Below, piece by piece: positions 9,975 through 23,337 of a DNA stretch of 64,000 nt (positions are counted from its first letter, which is position 1; each line of letters starts with the position of its first letter). The stretch is taken from positions 1-64,000 of the forward strand of contig CAXKVR010000159.1 in the NCBI GenBank assembly GCA_964058845.1, in the 5' to 3' direction. The stretch is from Carex sylvatica. Its lineage: Eukaryota > Streptophyta > Magnoliopsida > Poales > Cyperaceae. A program made the position numbers and the translations under genes. Under the pieces are notes generated by a model. The model had not been told where the DNA came from, searched no databases, and worked only from the letters and a program-made list of their open reading frames with translations.

Positions 9975-12843
9975 TTACAGCCAGAGAACCAGCAGATAGC
10001 CTGACAGGTCCAAAACAATCTGGGGTAGTAGTAGAAGTAGGAGCAACCTACCTAAACTTAACTGAGAGAGAAAGTACAAGGAAAATAACAACTCGGCAGC
10101 CACTGCCAAGCATTTCGAGAGAGAGGAGAATACCATCGGGCGATAAACCATTCTACTTATGGGGATGTTGTTCCTTAGTCTCAAAAAAGCACTGGCAGGG
10201 GAGATGAGCCCCTTGTTCAAGCAATCTTCGACCCTCAAAACCACACTCCGGTCCAGAATACCATTGGAAGATAGAAGAAAAAAGTGGCCGGATCTGTGTA
10301 TGAGACGAGGTAAAAAAAAAAAAAAATTAAGAAACCATGAAGCAATTTAAAAGCGACCGGAAAAGGTATGCCCATAAAAATCTACATTACTGCTACTGTT
10401 CTGTCTCCACCAGGAAGTAACAACATACAAACACTATTATTTTATATGGTGTAAAGTTGTTAAGCCATGATGTGTCTGTAGAATACCAAAATTAGCTCCC
10501 AATGCCCCAAGAAAGGCAAAGTGGAGAAACTTAATTCCTACAAAAAGTAAGCGAACTCTAAATGCACGTCTGCTCCCTATACATACCATTTCACTGGTAA
10601 TATCGGCCACTCAGATTTTCACTAGTATCTAGAGAAGAGAAAGAAAATTACACAAGGAGGTGGTAATTAAGCTGAGAAACATAAAGAACCTGATGTTTAC
10701 TCCTAGGGTAAAATACGAGTTGCCCTTAGCACGCACTTTAAGTACCTCATCTGCATAGCAGTCTTCAGTGCCATCCTCTTTCTTTATGGAGTTACGCCAA
10801 GGAACAAAAAGAAAAGCTTAGTTATATTGTGTTTAATCTGTGTTGTACATACTCCTAGTCCATTTTTGTTTGATTCATATTTTAGATTTATTTAGTCATA
10901 CAAATGAAAGTATCAGTATCTCTAACAGTTGTATTTGGATGAGTTGATATTTATTTATGTGTTTTTAACTTTTATGGAACTTATATATTGTTGCCAAAGG
11001 GGAGATCTTTTGGGTTTAGTCAAACATGCTTCACATACCATTCCTAACAAAACCACATCTTCGGGACTGCAGCAAATCTCAGCATTTCTCCTCAACTCTT
11101 CGTGAATCTCAAGCAACCTTGTGTGTCTACTGCACGCAATTGCCCTAACAAGAAGCTTCTCCACATCTATGCAGCTCTGGTCAATTGTAAGTGTCGCCTC
11201 CTTATTACCAGTAAGCGGGTCCACGATAATTGACCCATGGACACACCTGACTTGCCGATCTGGCCCCAGCTCAATCCTCACAAAAGGAGCCAGACTCCCT
11301 GGCTCTCTGCCTCCATTTTCAGTATCAAGCCAGTAAGTCAACTTCAGCCCGGGTATCTCTAACCCGGAGAACTGCAACTCAGAATCCTGACCTAACTGCA
11401 TCATTGTTTTGCCACCTATCTCACCAGTCTGACTACTGTCTGAGATCAGGTTAAAGCGAATTGCATCTCGCCACCTCCCTTGACACAGTATCTTCGCCTG
11501 CTTTACTATGGTGTCCATAACAAGCACGGCACACAGCTCATGAAGTATCATGTAGAGGATATTAAACGGGTTCTCTGAAACCGCCATGCGACGCTCCAAG
11601 TCATCACCAAGTGCGTATCTACGGGATGTTTCAAGCTTGATAGGCCCTGTCTTCTCCCCTACGAGTAATTCCAGATGCAGGATTCGCCAGAGATGCAAGT
11701 GGCATCGGTACCCTAGTGTCAAAAGTACCTTGAATTGTCCATCAACCCGAAGGGTGACGATTCCATCAGAGACTGAGATGTTAGACACTTCCTTTGGGAT
11801 AACAGTATCTAGAAGTTTCGACCGAACAAGGGTGCTAAGTTTCTTCAGTGCCGGTTTCAGCTCTGCCTCCGGAAGAGTGCTCTTTATACCAATATCTTCT
11901 ATGCATTTGGGAAGTCTGCTGTATCGACCTGTAATCAAATATATCCATTGTTTCATCAATTATCAGATATAGATCTGTTTACAAATTGCTGGTGTATGAC
12001 TTGAAGGTAGCTAGTTAATACCAATATCACCAATCTAGTTAATTTATGCTGGTATATTGCCTTGGAAGTAGCTAATCAATACCAGTATAACGAGTGCTGT
12101 ACTACTATCCTTTGGTACACTTCGTACTGATGAGGTTGGAGCTAAGTCTAACAAAAAAGGATATCACAGGAAACTTTCTTGTTTAGGCCATGGCAAGTAC
12201 CAATTCAAGTAGGCTAATACCAGTACGATAGTTTCCAGTGCTATTTCTTTCTCTAAGCCAAATATCACATGTATTAAGTTACCCTCCTAAGTTCAAGTAT
12301 TGCTCATGACAGGCACTCCATGACTCCAAGAAAGAACATTAAAAGAAATGAATAATGTGACATGTTATATCACATTATATTCCATAGAAGTTTCGATTGT
12401 GGGTTTCTTATGCATCTTGAAGCAATAATACAAAGAAACAAAAGCTTCACCATTTCAGATTTGAATGGAAGAAGAAAGTACACATTCAAATCACAGTTCC
12501 ATTCTATAGTACACATCCTAACCGTGAAATGAGGAGCAGTACCTGTACGAAAGACCTCAATGGCAGAGGGGATGTCGTGAATGGGGTGTGCGGCATGTTG
12601 AAGCTCTTTATGCACAAAAAACAGCGAATCAGCTGCCCGAGTAACATAGAGGCCAAGCAGGCTCTGCCTGGTTTTTTCGATGAACCTGAGAAGATCGATC
12701 TTCATCTCATCATAGGATGGTTTCCGGCCGAGCTCGTCCCCCTTCAGGCTCTTCTTCATGAGCTCCTTAAGCGACAGGTACGATTCCTCCGCCACTCGCC
12801 GGACCAACGCCATGAACTCCACTGTCTCGCCACCCACCTCCAT
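9975..12843 (-). CDS. MED14: MED14-like truncated Mediator tail subunit, copy M2 (complete)
   Basis: Four exons on the minus strand, 12543-12843, 11039-11928, 10690-10781 and 9975-10293, join in frame (1602 nt, 533 residues) with GT-AG introns: donors GTACTG, GTATGT and GTTCTT; acceptors TTACAG, CATAAAG and ACACAG. Residues 1-100 match the start of MED14 (VEFMALVRRVAEES, PSAIEV); 101-397 match the next conserved block; 398-428 contain EVLKVRAKG and YFTLGVNIR; 429-475 contain VEDCLNKGLISPASAFLRLR. Full plant MED14 is about 1,700 residues, so most of the C-terminal half is missing. From my memory of the family, a segment of about 35 residues after KTRQ (the KWC...CFT region) is also missing. 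The last ~45 residues are hydrophobic and novel. Function is uncertain: a possible competitor of MED14, or a decaying duplicate. Confidence 0.82.
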
Positions 12844-13990
12844 CCTGTCAAAATATCCGAAATTGAAGAAGAAAAGATCCAAAACCCTAGTTTGTTTGTG
12901 CCGCTGAGAGACATTGAAGCTCGTGTCGAACCTTAGAAAATTGCGAGACGTCACCGGTTTCTACTAATCAAATCAAGCAGCTGAGTTTCTCGGCGGTGCC
13001 TCGCGAATCGCTATCGGAGGGAAAGGCTGATTCTTGCTTTTGATAAAACGATTGGAATTTGGAGGGAAAGATTGATTCTTGTTCTTTGGGCGCCCGTAAG
13101 AGATGTTCCCCGCCAGATCCCAAGATAATAAGGATTCGTATCTCCTCAGGTACCTGACCCAACACAGTTGAAATGGACGATCCAGATTTACTCTCAGTCG
13201 GTGGCTATTGGGAATGGCTCATAAGTGTTATTTGTGCTTTGAGATTCGTGTCAAGTTAAAATAACAATCTGGGACCATCCGTTTCAATTGTACTAAGTCA
13301 AGTAACCTGAGGGGGTTTGATAGAATTCAGATAATATAGAATGTAATTTCACATAGTTGGTAATTAACTTTCAGAAAAACCCCTGCAATTTTCGCTATTC
13401 CTCATACCATAGAGAATAATTATAAAACTAAATATATAGCCATATAGGTCAAGCAGAATCTGACCGCAATTTGAAATACAGAGCAAAAAGATACATGCAT
13501 CACATCTTTTATTCTATGTTAAACCCAAAACATTATTATTATTTTTTTAGTTACAATTTGTTAAAAAAAAAGTACATAATCTCGATTTTTATTTTTTATG
13601 GAATACAATGAAAAGCATAAAATATTAAACACAACCAAAATTTATACTTCTTTTAGAATGAAATGACCACAAAATTATGAAACAAATAAAGAAGAGGACA
13701 ACAAAAATGAATGTAAAAGAAAATAAATACTGGCTGAATACACCAGATGATACTATAAAAATAGACAAACATAGAAATTAGAAAATAATAATTGAAATAA
13801 AAAATGCAGTGGTACAAATTTTGTCTCTCTATGAAAGATATATCCAGGTTCAACTCTCAAAGATGATATCTAAAATATACCGAAATATATTGAGGTTCAA
13901 CTCTCAAAAATATAGAAATACATCGGTGCCCTTGAAAAAAAGGCGAACTTCAATTGCTTTTATAGCAAAAAAAAAATAATATCCACTTGG

Positions 13991-14419
13991 TCAGATGGTC
14001 AACAGGTACGATACGGATCAGGTGGAGACATTTTCTTCGAATACGGTACGAATCCGTTAAACGGGTAAAAAAGTACTATTCACATCTCGATTTGTACTTC
14101 GATGAAATATTATTCAAAACAAGAAAAAAAAAGGATAAAAATAATAATGAATATAACTAATTTGTATTATGAAAATTTAGTAAATATAAAACTTTGTTGT
14201 ATCATATATTATCTTCATACAAATATATATCTATATATGTAATTTTATTTTGATAAAATTATTTATAGGATAACAGGTAAGATAACGAAAAAAAATCGTT
14301 ACCTTTACTCATATTCGATAAGCTAACGGAAAAAAAACATCTTACTTTTGTTCATCTTTTCAAATACGATACGGATCGGATAAACAGACAAAAGAGTGTC
14401 ATTGACACTCCTAATTATA
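13991..14419. mobile_element. Candidate 429-bp insertion (U2)
   Basis: Flanked by ATCCACTTGG at 13981-13990 and 14420-14429; exactly the same length as in the other units. It reads CATCTT where U1 and U3 read AATCTT, at about 14338, and this is one of the sites that shows the mosaic structure of the array. Confidence 0.5.
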
Positions 14420-15194
14420 ATCCACTTGGACTTTTATTTAATTAACCCGTAAAGCTTGATTACTGCTATAAAACAGACTTACAAATTAAGAGAGGCAGAC
14501 GTTAATTACCTCAGCTTGTTTTATTTTGTATGCACGTCGACTACGGAATGTGTAAGAAAGGAATAAAGTTTCCGGATTTTTTTTTTTTTTTAAAAGTATT
14601 TTTGGACCGAGTACTTTTTTATTTTACTTTTCTGTATCACATTTAATGTTTAACGAGTGAAAACCTTGTAAAAAATGTTAATGCTGTTTGATTATTTATT
14701 AAAATGATATAAATATAACAATAACAAAAAGTAACAGAAAGAATAATAAATGTGAAAAGAACGGTAATAATATAATTGTCACAACCCTTTTTTTTTTGGA
14801 AAATAAGAAGTACAATTTAAATTTTTCATTGAAAACATTTTAAAAATAAAAAATATATATAGTATGATTTTCGCAAATGGATTAAAATTAGTTAGGTCGC
14901 AATTATTATTTAGAGCTTCATCTACCCTTATTGTTGTCTAAGAGCAAGAATATATAGAGTCCAGTATTACAATATTGGATTCATTAAGACTCATGCGCTG
15001 CAACAAATCATTTAAATTTCTAGTTTTGAATATTGAGCAACATTTTGCGTCATGTACAATATTTATTTCATTAATTATAATCATACATAATGGTTTTGAA
15101 TCGCAAAGCGCACTAGTGTTCAATCAAAACACAGAAGAAGAAAAGAAAAAAACAAAAACAAAAAAAATGAGATTCTATTTGGTAATAGCAACGT

Positions 15195-15602
15195 TTGATA
15201 GTACTTAACCGGTTCAAAATAGATTTATTCAGAGACCAAATTTCAAATTTATTTTTGGAGATCTTTCCTAGCGACTCTGAACAAGTTCTTCCCGTCGTTT
15301 CCGACCTCTCGCCTACAACTCCTACCAACACCGCCTCAACTACCACCGACCTCAACCCTTTTCTTCCCCACCTCTCCTACCACCCTCCTCAACCTTCTGA
15401 GCAAAATGATGCTAACGCCCCTGCTCTAGCCTCTATCGATTGGGAAGATTACGGTGCTGTTTTGATTGGAGGTGCTCCTTTTGAGAAGAAACGAAAGAGG
15501 AAGGAGGATTTGATGTACTTTCAGGTAAAGAATTGTGCTAGTTTCGTTAATTTAAGAGCAATGGTAAATAGATTAGAGGGAATTAGTGTTGAGAATCAAT
15601 GA
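15195..15602 (+). pseudogene. ORF fragment of unknown family, U2
   Basis: Counterpart of 4691-5098, also without an upstream in-frame ATG. Compared with U1 it has Pro for Leu in SEQVLPVVS, Val for Ile in ASFVNL, and Val for Ala in RAMVNRL. The possible splice donor after MYFQ is kept. Confidence 0.4.
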
Positions 15603-17733
15603 TAATTTTTCTTTCATTTTTCGGTCATCATTAGTAGTATAAAAAGTTGAACTTTAGTTAAATGAAATTGCTATTGAATAAGGATGAGCTTCTTGCTTGT
15701 AGTTGCAAACTGTAGATAAAAATATGAAATGCATGTGTTATTATCACAAATGGAAGTCGATATTGGATATAATACATAATAATATGTGCACAAGCTATTT
15801 TTTGGGTCTCTTTCATAGTATATTTTGTACCTCTCTTTCATGTCAATTACAAAGATTTACTGTATTAATACTATGTTTCTGTTTAGGTTTAGACACAAAA
15901 ATAAATAATCAGTTAAGATTTTAAGATGATAAATTATAATTTTTAAAAAAAATCAGCAGTTGAACCGATTGACCCACCGGTCTAACCAGTGAACTGTTGA
16001 TCTAGAGTTTTACCGAGTTGATGTTTGGTCTGATTCTAATAGCATTGGTTCTTAGTAAACTAAAAAAGAAGATGACAAAACAGGTCATGTTAGCGAGTGT
16101 AATTATGGAATTATTCCAAATCCATCTGAAATTCGTTATATCTTTAATTTGATCGAATGGTCAACCACGCACCAATCCCAAAGTACTTTTTTTTATAATG
16201 GATCCAATTAAAAGTTAACCAATAAATAAAATATCATACCTAATATAGTTTTGAGGCCCAGATAAAAGTAGACATTTTTTTATTGGATTAGAAGGCCTAA
16301 TGGGCTCAGAATTCTCTAGCAATCCCCAAAAATGCACTCGCTTGATAGTGTAGAGCAAGGGATGTCAGAAATTTTATGAATAAATATTTATATTCTTTGT
16401 TTTAATATTATGTTCGAAATTTTGTTTGCTTACAACTATAACCATACCAAAAATATTTCTTTAATTTATTTGGGTAATAACGTCAACATGTTGTTGGCCA
16501 CCTCTGGATCACGTTTTGATATTAAGCATGTCAACAATATATATTCATTCATCAATTTTTATTAATTTTGCTATTTATGCTTCTCATCTCATCATATATT
16601 TTCAATCTGTCTTAATTTAGCATGATGTCAGAAATAGTAGGTTATATTTGACATGTTATATGAGAGCATCTATTTTTCTGAAACTATTAGAGTTTTTAAT
16701 GCAGTTTCTAATTCAGATTCAAAGATGTGAGAAAGTTTCTTATTTAAAATCTATGTAGTAAAGTTTCTTATTAAGAAACTGTGTATAAAGTCCATGCTGA
16801 CTAAATGATTGGCTCAAATTATTTCTCTTTTTTAATTTGTTGCTGACGTGGCTTAATAAATCTCTAAAATTAATTTCAAGGATATGAGAGTTAGAAACTT
16901 TAGAGACCTTAATTTCTAAAAAGTAGTTAAAAGTTATATAGAAACTCAGGAGAAATAATTTAGTATTTAGTATTTAGGATAGGATATTTTAAAAGATGTT
17001 ATTTATAGAGTTCTCTTTTTAGAAATTTATGTTTTTATAAATATATTTCATTTGTACTCTATGTAATAATGAAGTCAAGAATACGAATAAGTTTTCTCAT
17101 AATATTGTTTCTCTTTTATTTCTCGCATCTCCTTTAGGAACCCTAAGAAATTTTAATAAATTTTAAAATTATTTTCTTATAATAATTTTAATCTGTATTC
17201 GACACAATTATAAAACTTTTCATAACCAAAATTAATTATTTCTTTTTTGTTTTCATTTTCAATAATAACGAACAATTACATTTCACCAGGTGGTGAACTG
17301 GAAAAGATCAGAATTGTTAACAGGATTTAAAAAAATAATTTTTAGTTTTTTTTAATAACAGAAAAGCAAACTTAAAATTAATGAAGCATTGGTGAACCTA
17401 GTAAAACTTGGATAGCAAGTAGTTCATTTTTTAGGCAAGCGGGATTAACATTCTTTATTTAACCATGAAACAAAAGCATGTCTAGTAGTATTGCGCATTA
17501 ATAAAACACTTGCTAACTAAGGTCAGCAATTGTTAAATAAGGAAACAATATAATTGATTAATTATTTAGAAGGTCGGTAATTGTTAAATAAGGAAACAAT
17601 ATAAAAATATAAAATATATATGTATATACGTACTTACCTTAAGATATAAGTAAATAGATGACAGAAATAGAAATAGCGCTTTAATCTTCCTTCAATCTTC
17701 TCTCATATTTTTATATTTAGAATTAGGGTCCGG

Positions 17734-17800
17734 TATATAAACACCCCCATACTCTCTCTTTTTCTTATCAAATCTATACGCTCCTCCTCTCTCTCCTACC
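17734..17800 (+). promoter_or_regulatory. Core promoter and leader of F-box copy 2
   Basis: TATATAAA at 17734-17741, CT-rich leader and ACCATGG, identical to copy 1. Confidence 0.7.
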
Positions 17801-18976
17801 ATGGCGCCTCCCCCTTCTACTAAAAGGCCCATAGACATTCCAGACCACATACTTCACAAAATGGTCCTGCCTCGTCTCCCTTTCAAATGCCTGAATAGAT
17901 GCAAATGCATTACTAAGGAAATATATTCTCTAATCAGCTCAGATGCCACATTTGCTGCCGATCAGTCCCGCTCAGCAAGCACTTCATCAAGTGGCTTTGT
18001 TTACATGGCCCATAATGGTTTATCGTTCTTCCCCGACCCAGAACTTATAGGTGTACCCGACCCGTCCCTCAATTTCCTCAACCCGACATCTGGTGAGATC
18101 ATGCTAGTCTCCTCCACAAACGGCCTACTTCTCCTTTATGGTGAATTCAGTGGCATGAAATCCCTCTGTGTGTGTAATCCTGCTACCAAAGAGATGGCGT
18201 TCGTTCCAAATGCTGTCGGGGAAGAATATTTCAGCAACGAAATGGGTACTCTTGCGTATGATCCTTGCGAGTTACCTCATCGGTTCACCATTGTTGATCC
18301 TCTGCTGCGCATCCATACAAATGGTCTATTGTGCCAGTTTGACGTCTTTCATTCAGACACCGGCAAATGGACCCGTTCTAGCCAGAGCATATATCTAGCC
18401 ATGATTTTTCCAGCTCTAGTTAAAGCAGTATGCTCAGCTAAGGGGGTGATATATTGGTGTTTTGGAACGTATCTTTTGTGGTACGATATAAAGAGGGATA
18501 TAGCAGGGACCCTATCATTGCCAGTGATTGAAGGGAGGGTGATAGATGGAGTCACTGATGTAGGGGTCTGCGCCGGTGAAATCACATGTTGCCGTGCATG
18601 GAGTGGCGGGATTGAAGTGTGGAGACTGACTGGGGGGTCCCACTGGGATAGGATGCATGCAACGAGTTGGGACGGCATGGCAAATGCATTTGACTTTTAT
18701 CTTGGCATGCAGTTACGCCACGAAAACAAGTCTGATTTGTTCTACAAGCAACGCGTTGTACGTCCAGTAGGATTTGATGGGCAATTTGTTTATATTGCTG
18801 TGCGGCTCAAGTATCGATATAATACTGAAAAGCTGTTCAGCTGGGAAATAGAGACGGGACGGGTTGAAGGCAAGGGTATGATTACTACAAATGGACCATG
18901 TTGCGGAGATCATGCCTTCAATTATTCGAATAGCATGGCCCGAGTGCCGCAGATTTCGAAGGAGATTTCTAAGTAA
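17801..18976 (+). CDS. F-box protein with F-box-associated domain, copy F2
   Basis: The 391-residue product is identical to F1 and F3, with the same F-box (11-50) and FBA signatures (104-112, 124-131). Such identity between units whose spacers do differ suggests very recent duplication or homogenisation of this stretch. Downstream, TTATGTTTTTATA at about 19368 distinguishes this copy from F1 and F3, which read TTATCTTTTTATA. Confidence 0.9.
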   Translation: MAPPPSTKRPIDIPDHILHKMVLPRLPFKCLNRCKCITKEIYSLISSDATFAADQSRSASTSSSGFVYMAHNGLSFFPDPELIGVPDPSLNFLNPTSGEIMLVSSTNGLLLLYGEFSGMKSLCVCNPATKEMAFVPNAVGEEYFSNEMGTLAYDPCELPHRFTIVDPLLRIHTNGLLCQFDVFHSDTGKWTRSSQSIYLAMIFPALVKAVCSAKGVIYWCFGTYLLWYDIKRDIAGTLSLPVIEGRVIDGVTDVGVCAGEITCCRAWSGGIEVWRLTGGSHWDRMHATSWDGMANAFDFYLGMQLRHENKSDLFYKQRVVRPVGFDGQFVYIAVRLKYRYNTEKLFSWEIETGRVEGKGMITTNGPCCGDHAFNYSNSMARVPQISKEISK

Positions 18977-19747
18977 ACTGAGATATGATTTTGTTTAGTT
19001 TTAGGATTCTAGAAATTAATATGGGTAATGTATTGGAGTTATTGTTGCACTGCTTTTCTGATATGGTGAAACAGGGATGTATTTAATGTATTGGTTACAA
19101 GAGTTGCAAATCATGTCATAAAAAATTTATGCAATTTATGAAGTTATTTATGTTTAAGTGTTTAAAACAGAAATTTATGTTTGATGTGGTATGGTGATTG
19201 TATGCACTTTTGGTGGGGACAAAATTGTCAATAGTTTGGTATCTGGTATCTGATCGAGCTTGTGTAATTGAGAGTAGTTAGATCTGACCAAGATTGATGT
19301 AATGATTTCTATAATACTCGTACTTTTTTAGATGAGAAGCTAAGGATGTGAATCCCTTAATATAGTTATGTTTTTATAAACAATTATATTTATAGCTTCT
19401 GTTATTTCCCCTTTTGAATCTCTTTGACTTGCTTGTCTGCACTTCAGCTAAACCAAATAAGCAAAAAAATGTAATGTAAATGTTAGGGGTCTACTTGTAA
19501 TTTTGCATCTCATTATTCTGGTGGAATGAATGAGAAAATCCTTTATTCCAAGATCTCTGAATAAAACCCAAACAGTGATCTCCTGCCTGTTGTGAAGTCT
19601 TTTGATTGAGTTATTCGTGTATATGATTTTTCAATTTTATTTTCTCTTTTTGATTGAATTATTTTTTTATATTCCCCGCTTTGTCTCCCTGCTGCAGTGT
19701 TTATTCTGGCACTGATGTTCGCTTTGAGGCTCGGTTAAAACACTTTT

Positions 19748-19994
19748 TCTATATACCTAACTTTCCCATTTGAAAACAGATAAATGAATAAAAGATATTT
19801 TAGCAAGCAGCATGTGAGACTTGGTGATGCCGGTGTAGAGGGCAAAACTACAAATCTTTATTTTCAGTAAAAACTGTTCGTGTATCTGTGACCAGGAAAA
19901 CATATATAATACTACAATTACTCTAACATAAGAAATATGTGTTAAGCCCTGCAAAATATGAAAAGGTGTTTAACATCCATGCACAATACAAACA
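19748..19994 (+). pseudogene. LEA-gene remnant (U2/U3 joint)
   Basis: Same remnant as at 9250-9500, with small private changes: TTAGCAAGC for TTGAGCAAGC, GATGCC for GACGCC, and a 4-bp deletion giving CAGTAAAAACTG. It has no start codon and no splice donor. Confidence 0.72.
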
Positions 19995-20083
19995 TCCGTA
20001 AGTAACTCGGCCATAAACAAATCGTTACCAAACCAAACCGATAAATTACAACTTCAACTTTTGATCAAAGTCTAAAACAACCC

Positions 20084-20389
20084 GAAACCAATTGACATTT
20101 CACAAGCACCTGACTCACTAACACATAACACAAAGCAACCAAAATGCAATTGACTGTCCACACACACATATGACAAGCCTTGACTTGAACCGGACTGACC
20201 AGTAACCCAATGAAACCTGAACCCGATTGACTCAAGACTGAATTAACATGACCCCCCACTGATCTGCAACGTGAATTGACTGGAACTCTGGTAACTTAGA
20301 CCCGACACCAGACCCACACCCTAAATGACCTGAACACCACATGACTCAACCTGACCCTGAACTGCCCTGTCATACCTGATTGCCACCGA
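20084..20389. repeat. Degenerate TGACC/CTGAAC-rich low-complexity tract
   Basis: Counterpart of 9590-9895, essentially unchanged. It separates the LEA remnant from the last exon of MED14-like copy M3. Confidence 0.6.
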
Positions 20390-20468
20390 TCTGTTATTTT
20401 AACAACATCGAGTACAGTCTCAGGTTTTGGTAGAAATTCGGGTTGAGATATACATTATACTAGAAAAC

Positions 20469-23337
20469 TTACAGCCAGAGAACCAGCAGATAGCCTGACA
20501 GGTCCAAAACAATCTGGGGTAGTAGTAGAAGTAGGAGCAACCTACCTAAACTTAACTGAGAGAGAAAGTACAAGGAAAATAACAACTCGGCAGCCACTGC
20601 CAAGCATTTCGAGAGAGAGGAGAATACCATCGGGCGATAAACCATTCTACTTATGGGGATGTTGTTCCTTAGTCTCAAAAAAGCACTGGCAGGGGAGATG
20701 AGCCCCTTGTTCAAGCAATCTTCGACCCTCAAAACCACACTCCGGTCCAGAATACCATTGGAAGATAGAAGAAAAAAGTGGCCGGATCTGTGTATGAGAC
20801 GAGGTAAAAAAAAAAAAAAATTAAGAAACCATGAAGCAATTTAAAAGCGACCGGAAAAGGTATGCCCATAAAAATCTACATTACTGCTACTGTTCTGTCT
20901 CCACCAGGAAGTAACAACATACAAACACTATTATTTTATATGGTGTAAAGTTGTTAAGCCATGATGTGTCTGTAGAATACCAAAATTAGCTCCCAATGCC
21001 CCAAGAAAGGCAAAGTGGAGAAACTTAATTCCTACAAAAAGTAAGCGAACTCTAAATGCACGTCTGCTCCCTATACATACCATTTCACTGGTAATATCGG
21101 CCACTCAGATTTTCACTAGTATCTAGAGAAGAGAAAGAAAATTACACAAGGAGGTGGTAATTAAGCTGAGAAACATAAAGAACCTGATGTTTACTCCTAG
21201 GGTAAAATACGAGTTGCCCTTAGCACGCACTTTAAGTACCTCATCTGCATAGCAGTCTTCAGTGCCATCCTCTTTCTTTATGGAGTTACGCCAAGGAACA
21301 AAAAGAAAAGCTTAGTTATATTGTGTTTAATCTGTGTTGTACATACTCCTAGTCCATTTTTGTTTGATTCATATTTTAGATTTATTTAGTCATACAAATG
21401 AAAGTATCAGTATCTCTAACAGTTGTATTTGGATGAGTTGATATTTATTTATGTGTTTTTAACTTTTATGGAACTTATATATTGTTGCCAAAGGGGAGAT
21501 CTTTTGGGTTTAGTCAAACATGCTTCACATACCATTCCTAACAAAACCACATCTTCGGGACGGCAGCAAATCTCAGCATTTCTCCTCAACTCTTCGTGAA
21601 TCTCAAGCAACCTTGTGTGTCTACTGCACGCAATTGCCCTAACAAGAAGCTTCTCCACATCTATACAGCTCTGGTCAATTGTAAGTGTCGCCTCCTTATT
21701 ACCAGTAAGCGGGTCCACGATAATTGACCCATGGACACACCTGACTTGCCGATCTGGCCCCAGCTCAATCCTCACAAAAGGAGCCAGACTCCCTGGCTCT
21801 CTGCCTCCATTTTCAGTATCAAGCCAGTAAGTCAACTTCAGCCCGGGTATCTCTAACCCGGAGAACTGCAACTCAGAATCCTGACCTAACTGCATCATTG
21901 TTTTGCCACCTATCTCACCAGTCTGACTACTGTCTGAGATCAGGTTAAAGCGAATTGCATCTCGCCACCTCCCTTGACACAGTATCTTCGCCTGCTTTAC
22001 TATGGTGTCCATAACAAGCACGGCACACAGCTCATGAAGTATCATGTAGAGGATATTAAACGGGTTCTCTGAAACCTCCATGCGACGCTCCAAGTCATCA
22101 CCAAGTGCGTATCTACGGGATGTTTCAAGCTTGATAGGCCCTGTCTTCTCCCCTACGAGTAATTCCAGATGCAGGATTCGCCAGAGATGCAAGTGGCATC
22201 GGTACCCTAGTGTCAAAAGTACCTTGAATTGTCCATCAACCCGAAGGGTGACGATTCCATCAGAGACTGAGATGTTAGACACTTCCTTTGGGATAACAGT
22301 ATCTAGAAGTTTCGACCGAACAAGGGTGCTAAGTTTCTTCAGTGCCGGTTTCAGCTCTGCCTCCGGAAGAGTGCTCTTTATACCAATATCTTCTATGCAT
22401 TTGGGAAGTCTGCTGTATCGACCTGTAATCAAATATATCCATTGTTTCATCAATTATCAGATATAGATCTGTTTACAAATTGCTGGTGTATGACTTGAAG
22501 GTAGCTAGTTAATACCAATATCACCAATCTAGTTAATTTATGCTGGTATATTGCCTTGGAAGTAGCTAATCAATACCAGTATAACGAGTGCTGTACTACT
22601 ATCCTTTGGTACACTTCGTACTGATGAGGTTGGAGCTAAGTCTAACAAAAAAGGATATCACAGGAAACTTTCTTGTTTAGGCCATGGCAAGTACCAATTC
22701 AAGTAGGCTAATACCAGTACGATAGTTTCCAGTGCTATTTCTTTCTCTAAGCCAAATATCACATGTATTAAGTTACCCTCCTAAGTTCAAGTATTGCTCA
22801 TGACAGGCACTCCATGACTCCAAGAAAGAACATTAAAAGAAATGAATAATGTGACATGTTATATCACATTATATTCCATAGAAGTTTCGATTGTGGGTTT
22901 CTTATGCATCTTGAAGCAATAATACAAAGAAACAAAAGCTTCACCATTTCAGATTTGAATGGAAGAAGAAAGTACACATTCAAATCACAGTTCCATTCTA
23001 TAGTACACATCCTAACCGTGAAATGAGGAGCAGTACCTGTACGAAAGACCTCAATGGCAGAGGGGATGTCGTGAATGGGGTGTGCGGCATGTTGAAGCTC
23101 TTTATGCACAAAAAACAGCGAATCAGCTGCCCGAGTAACATAGAGGCCAAGCAGGCTCTGCCTGGTTTTTTCGATGAACCTGAGAAGATCGATCTTCATC
23201 TCATCATAGGATGGTTTCCGGCCGAGCTCGTCCCCCTTCAGGCTCTTCTTCATGAGCTCCTTAAGCGACAGGTACGATTCCTCCGCCACTCGCCGGACCA
23301 ACGCCATGAACTCCACTGTCTCGCCACCCACCTCCAT
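20469..23337 (-). CDS. MED14: MED14-like truncated Mediator tail subunit, copy M3 (complete)
   Basis: Exons 23037-23337, 21533-22422, 21184-21275 and 20469-20787 join in frame to 533 residues, with the same splice sites as M2. Compared with M2 it has Glu instead of Ala at residue 216 (RRMEVSE) and Arg instead of Ser at 388 (CCRPED); both are shared with M4. It differs from M4 only silently in exon 2 (TGT for TGC at about 21664). Intact frames and splice sites in M2-M4 suggest either recent origin or continuing selection; the sequence alone cannot separate these. Confidence 0.82.

Larger units (their letters stand above)
12844..17800. other. U2 spacer between divergent genes
   Basis: It has the same layout as the U1 spacer. 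Differences: an 11-bp deletion at about 16370 (one copy of ATTTTAATAAA lost), AAAACAAAAAC in the purine run at about 15145 instead of AAAGAAAAAG, and GAATAAGGATGAGC at about 15675 where U1 and U3 read GACCTGGAGC. U4 shares the last two with U2. The duplicated 35-bp motif is at 17519-17605. Confidence 0.6.
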
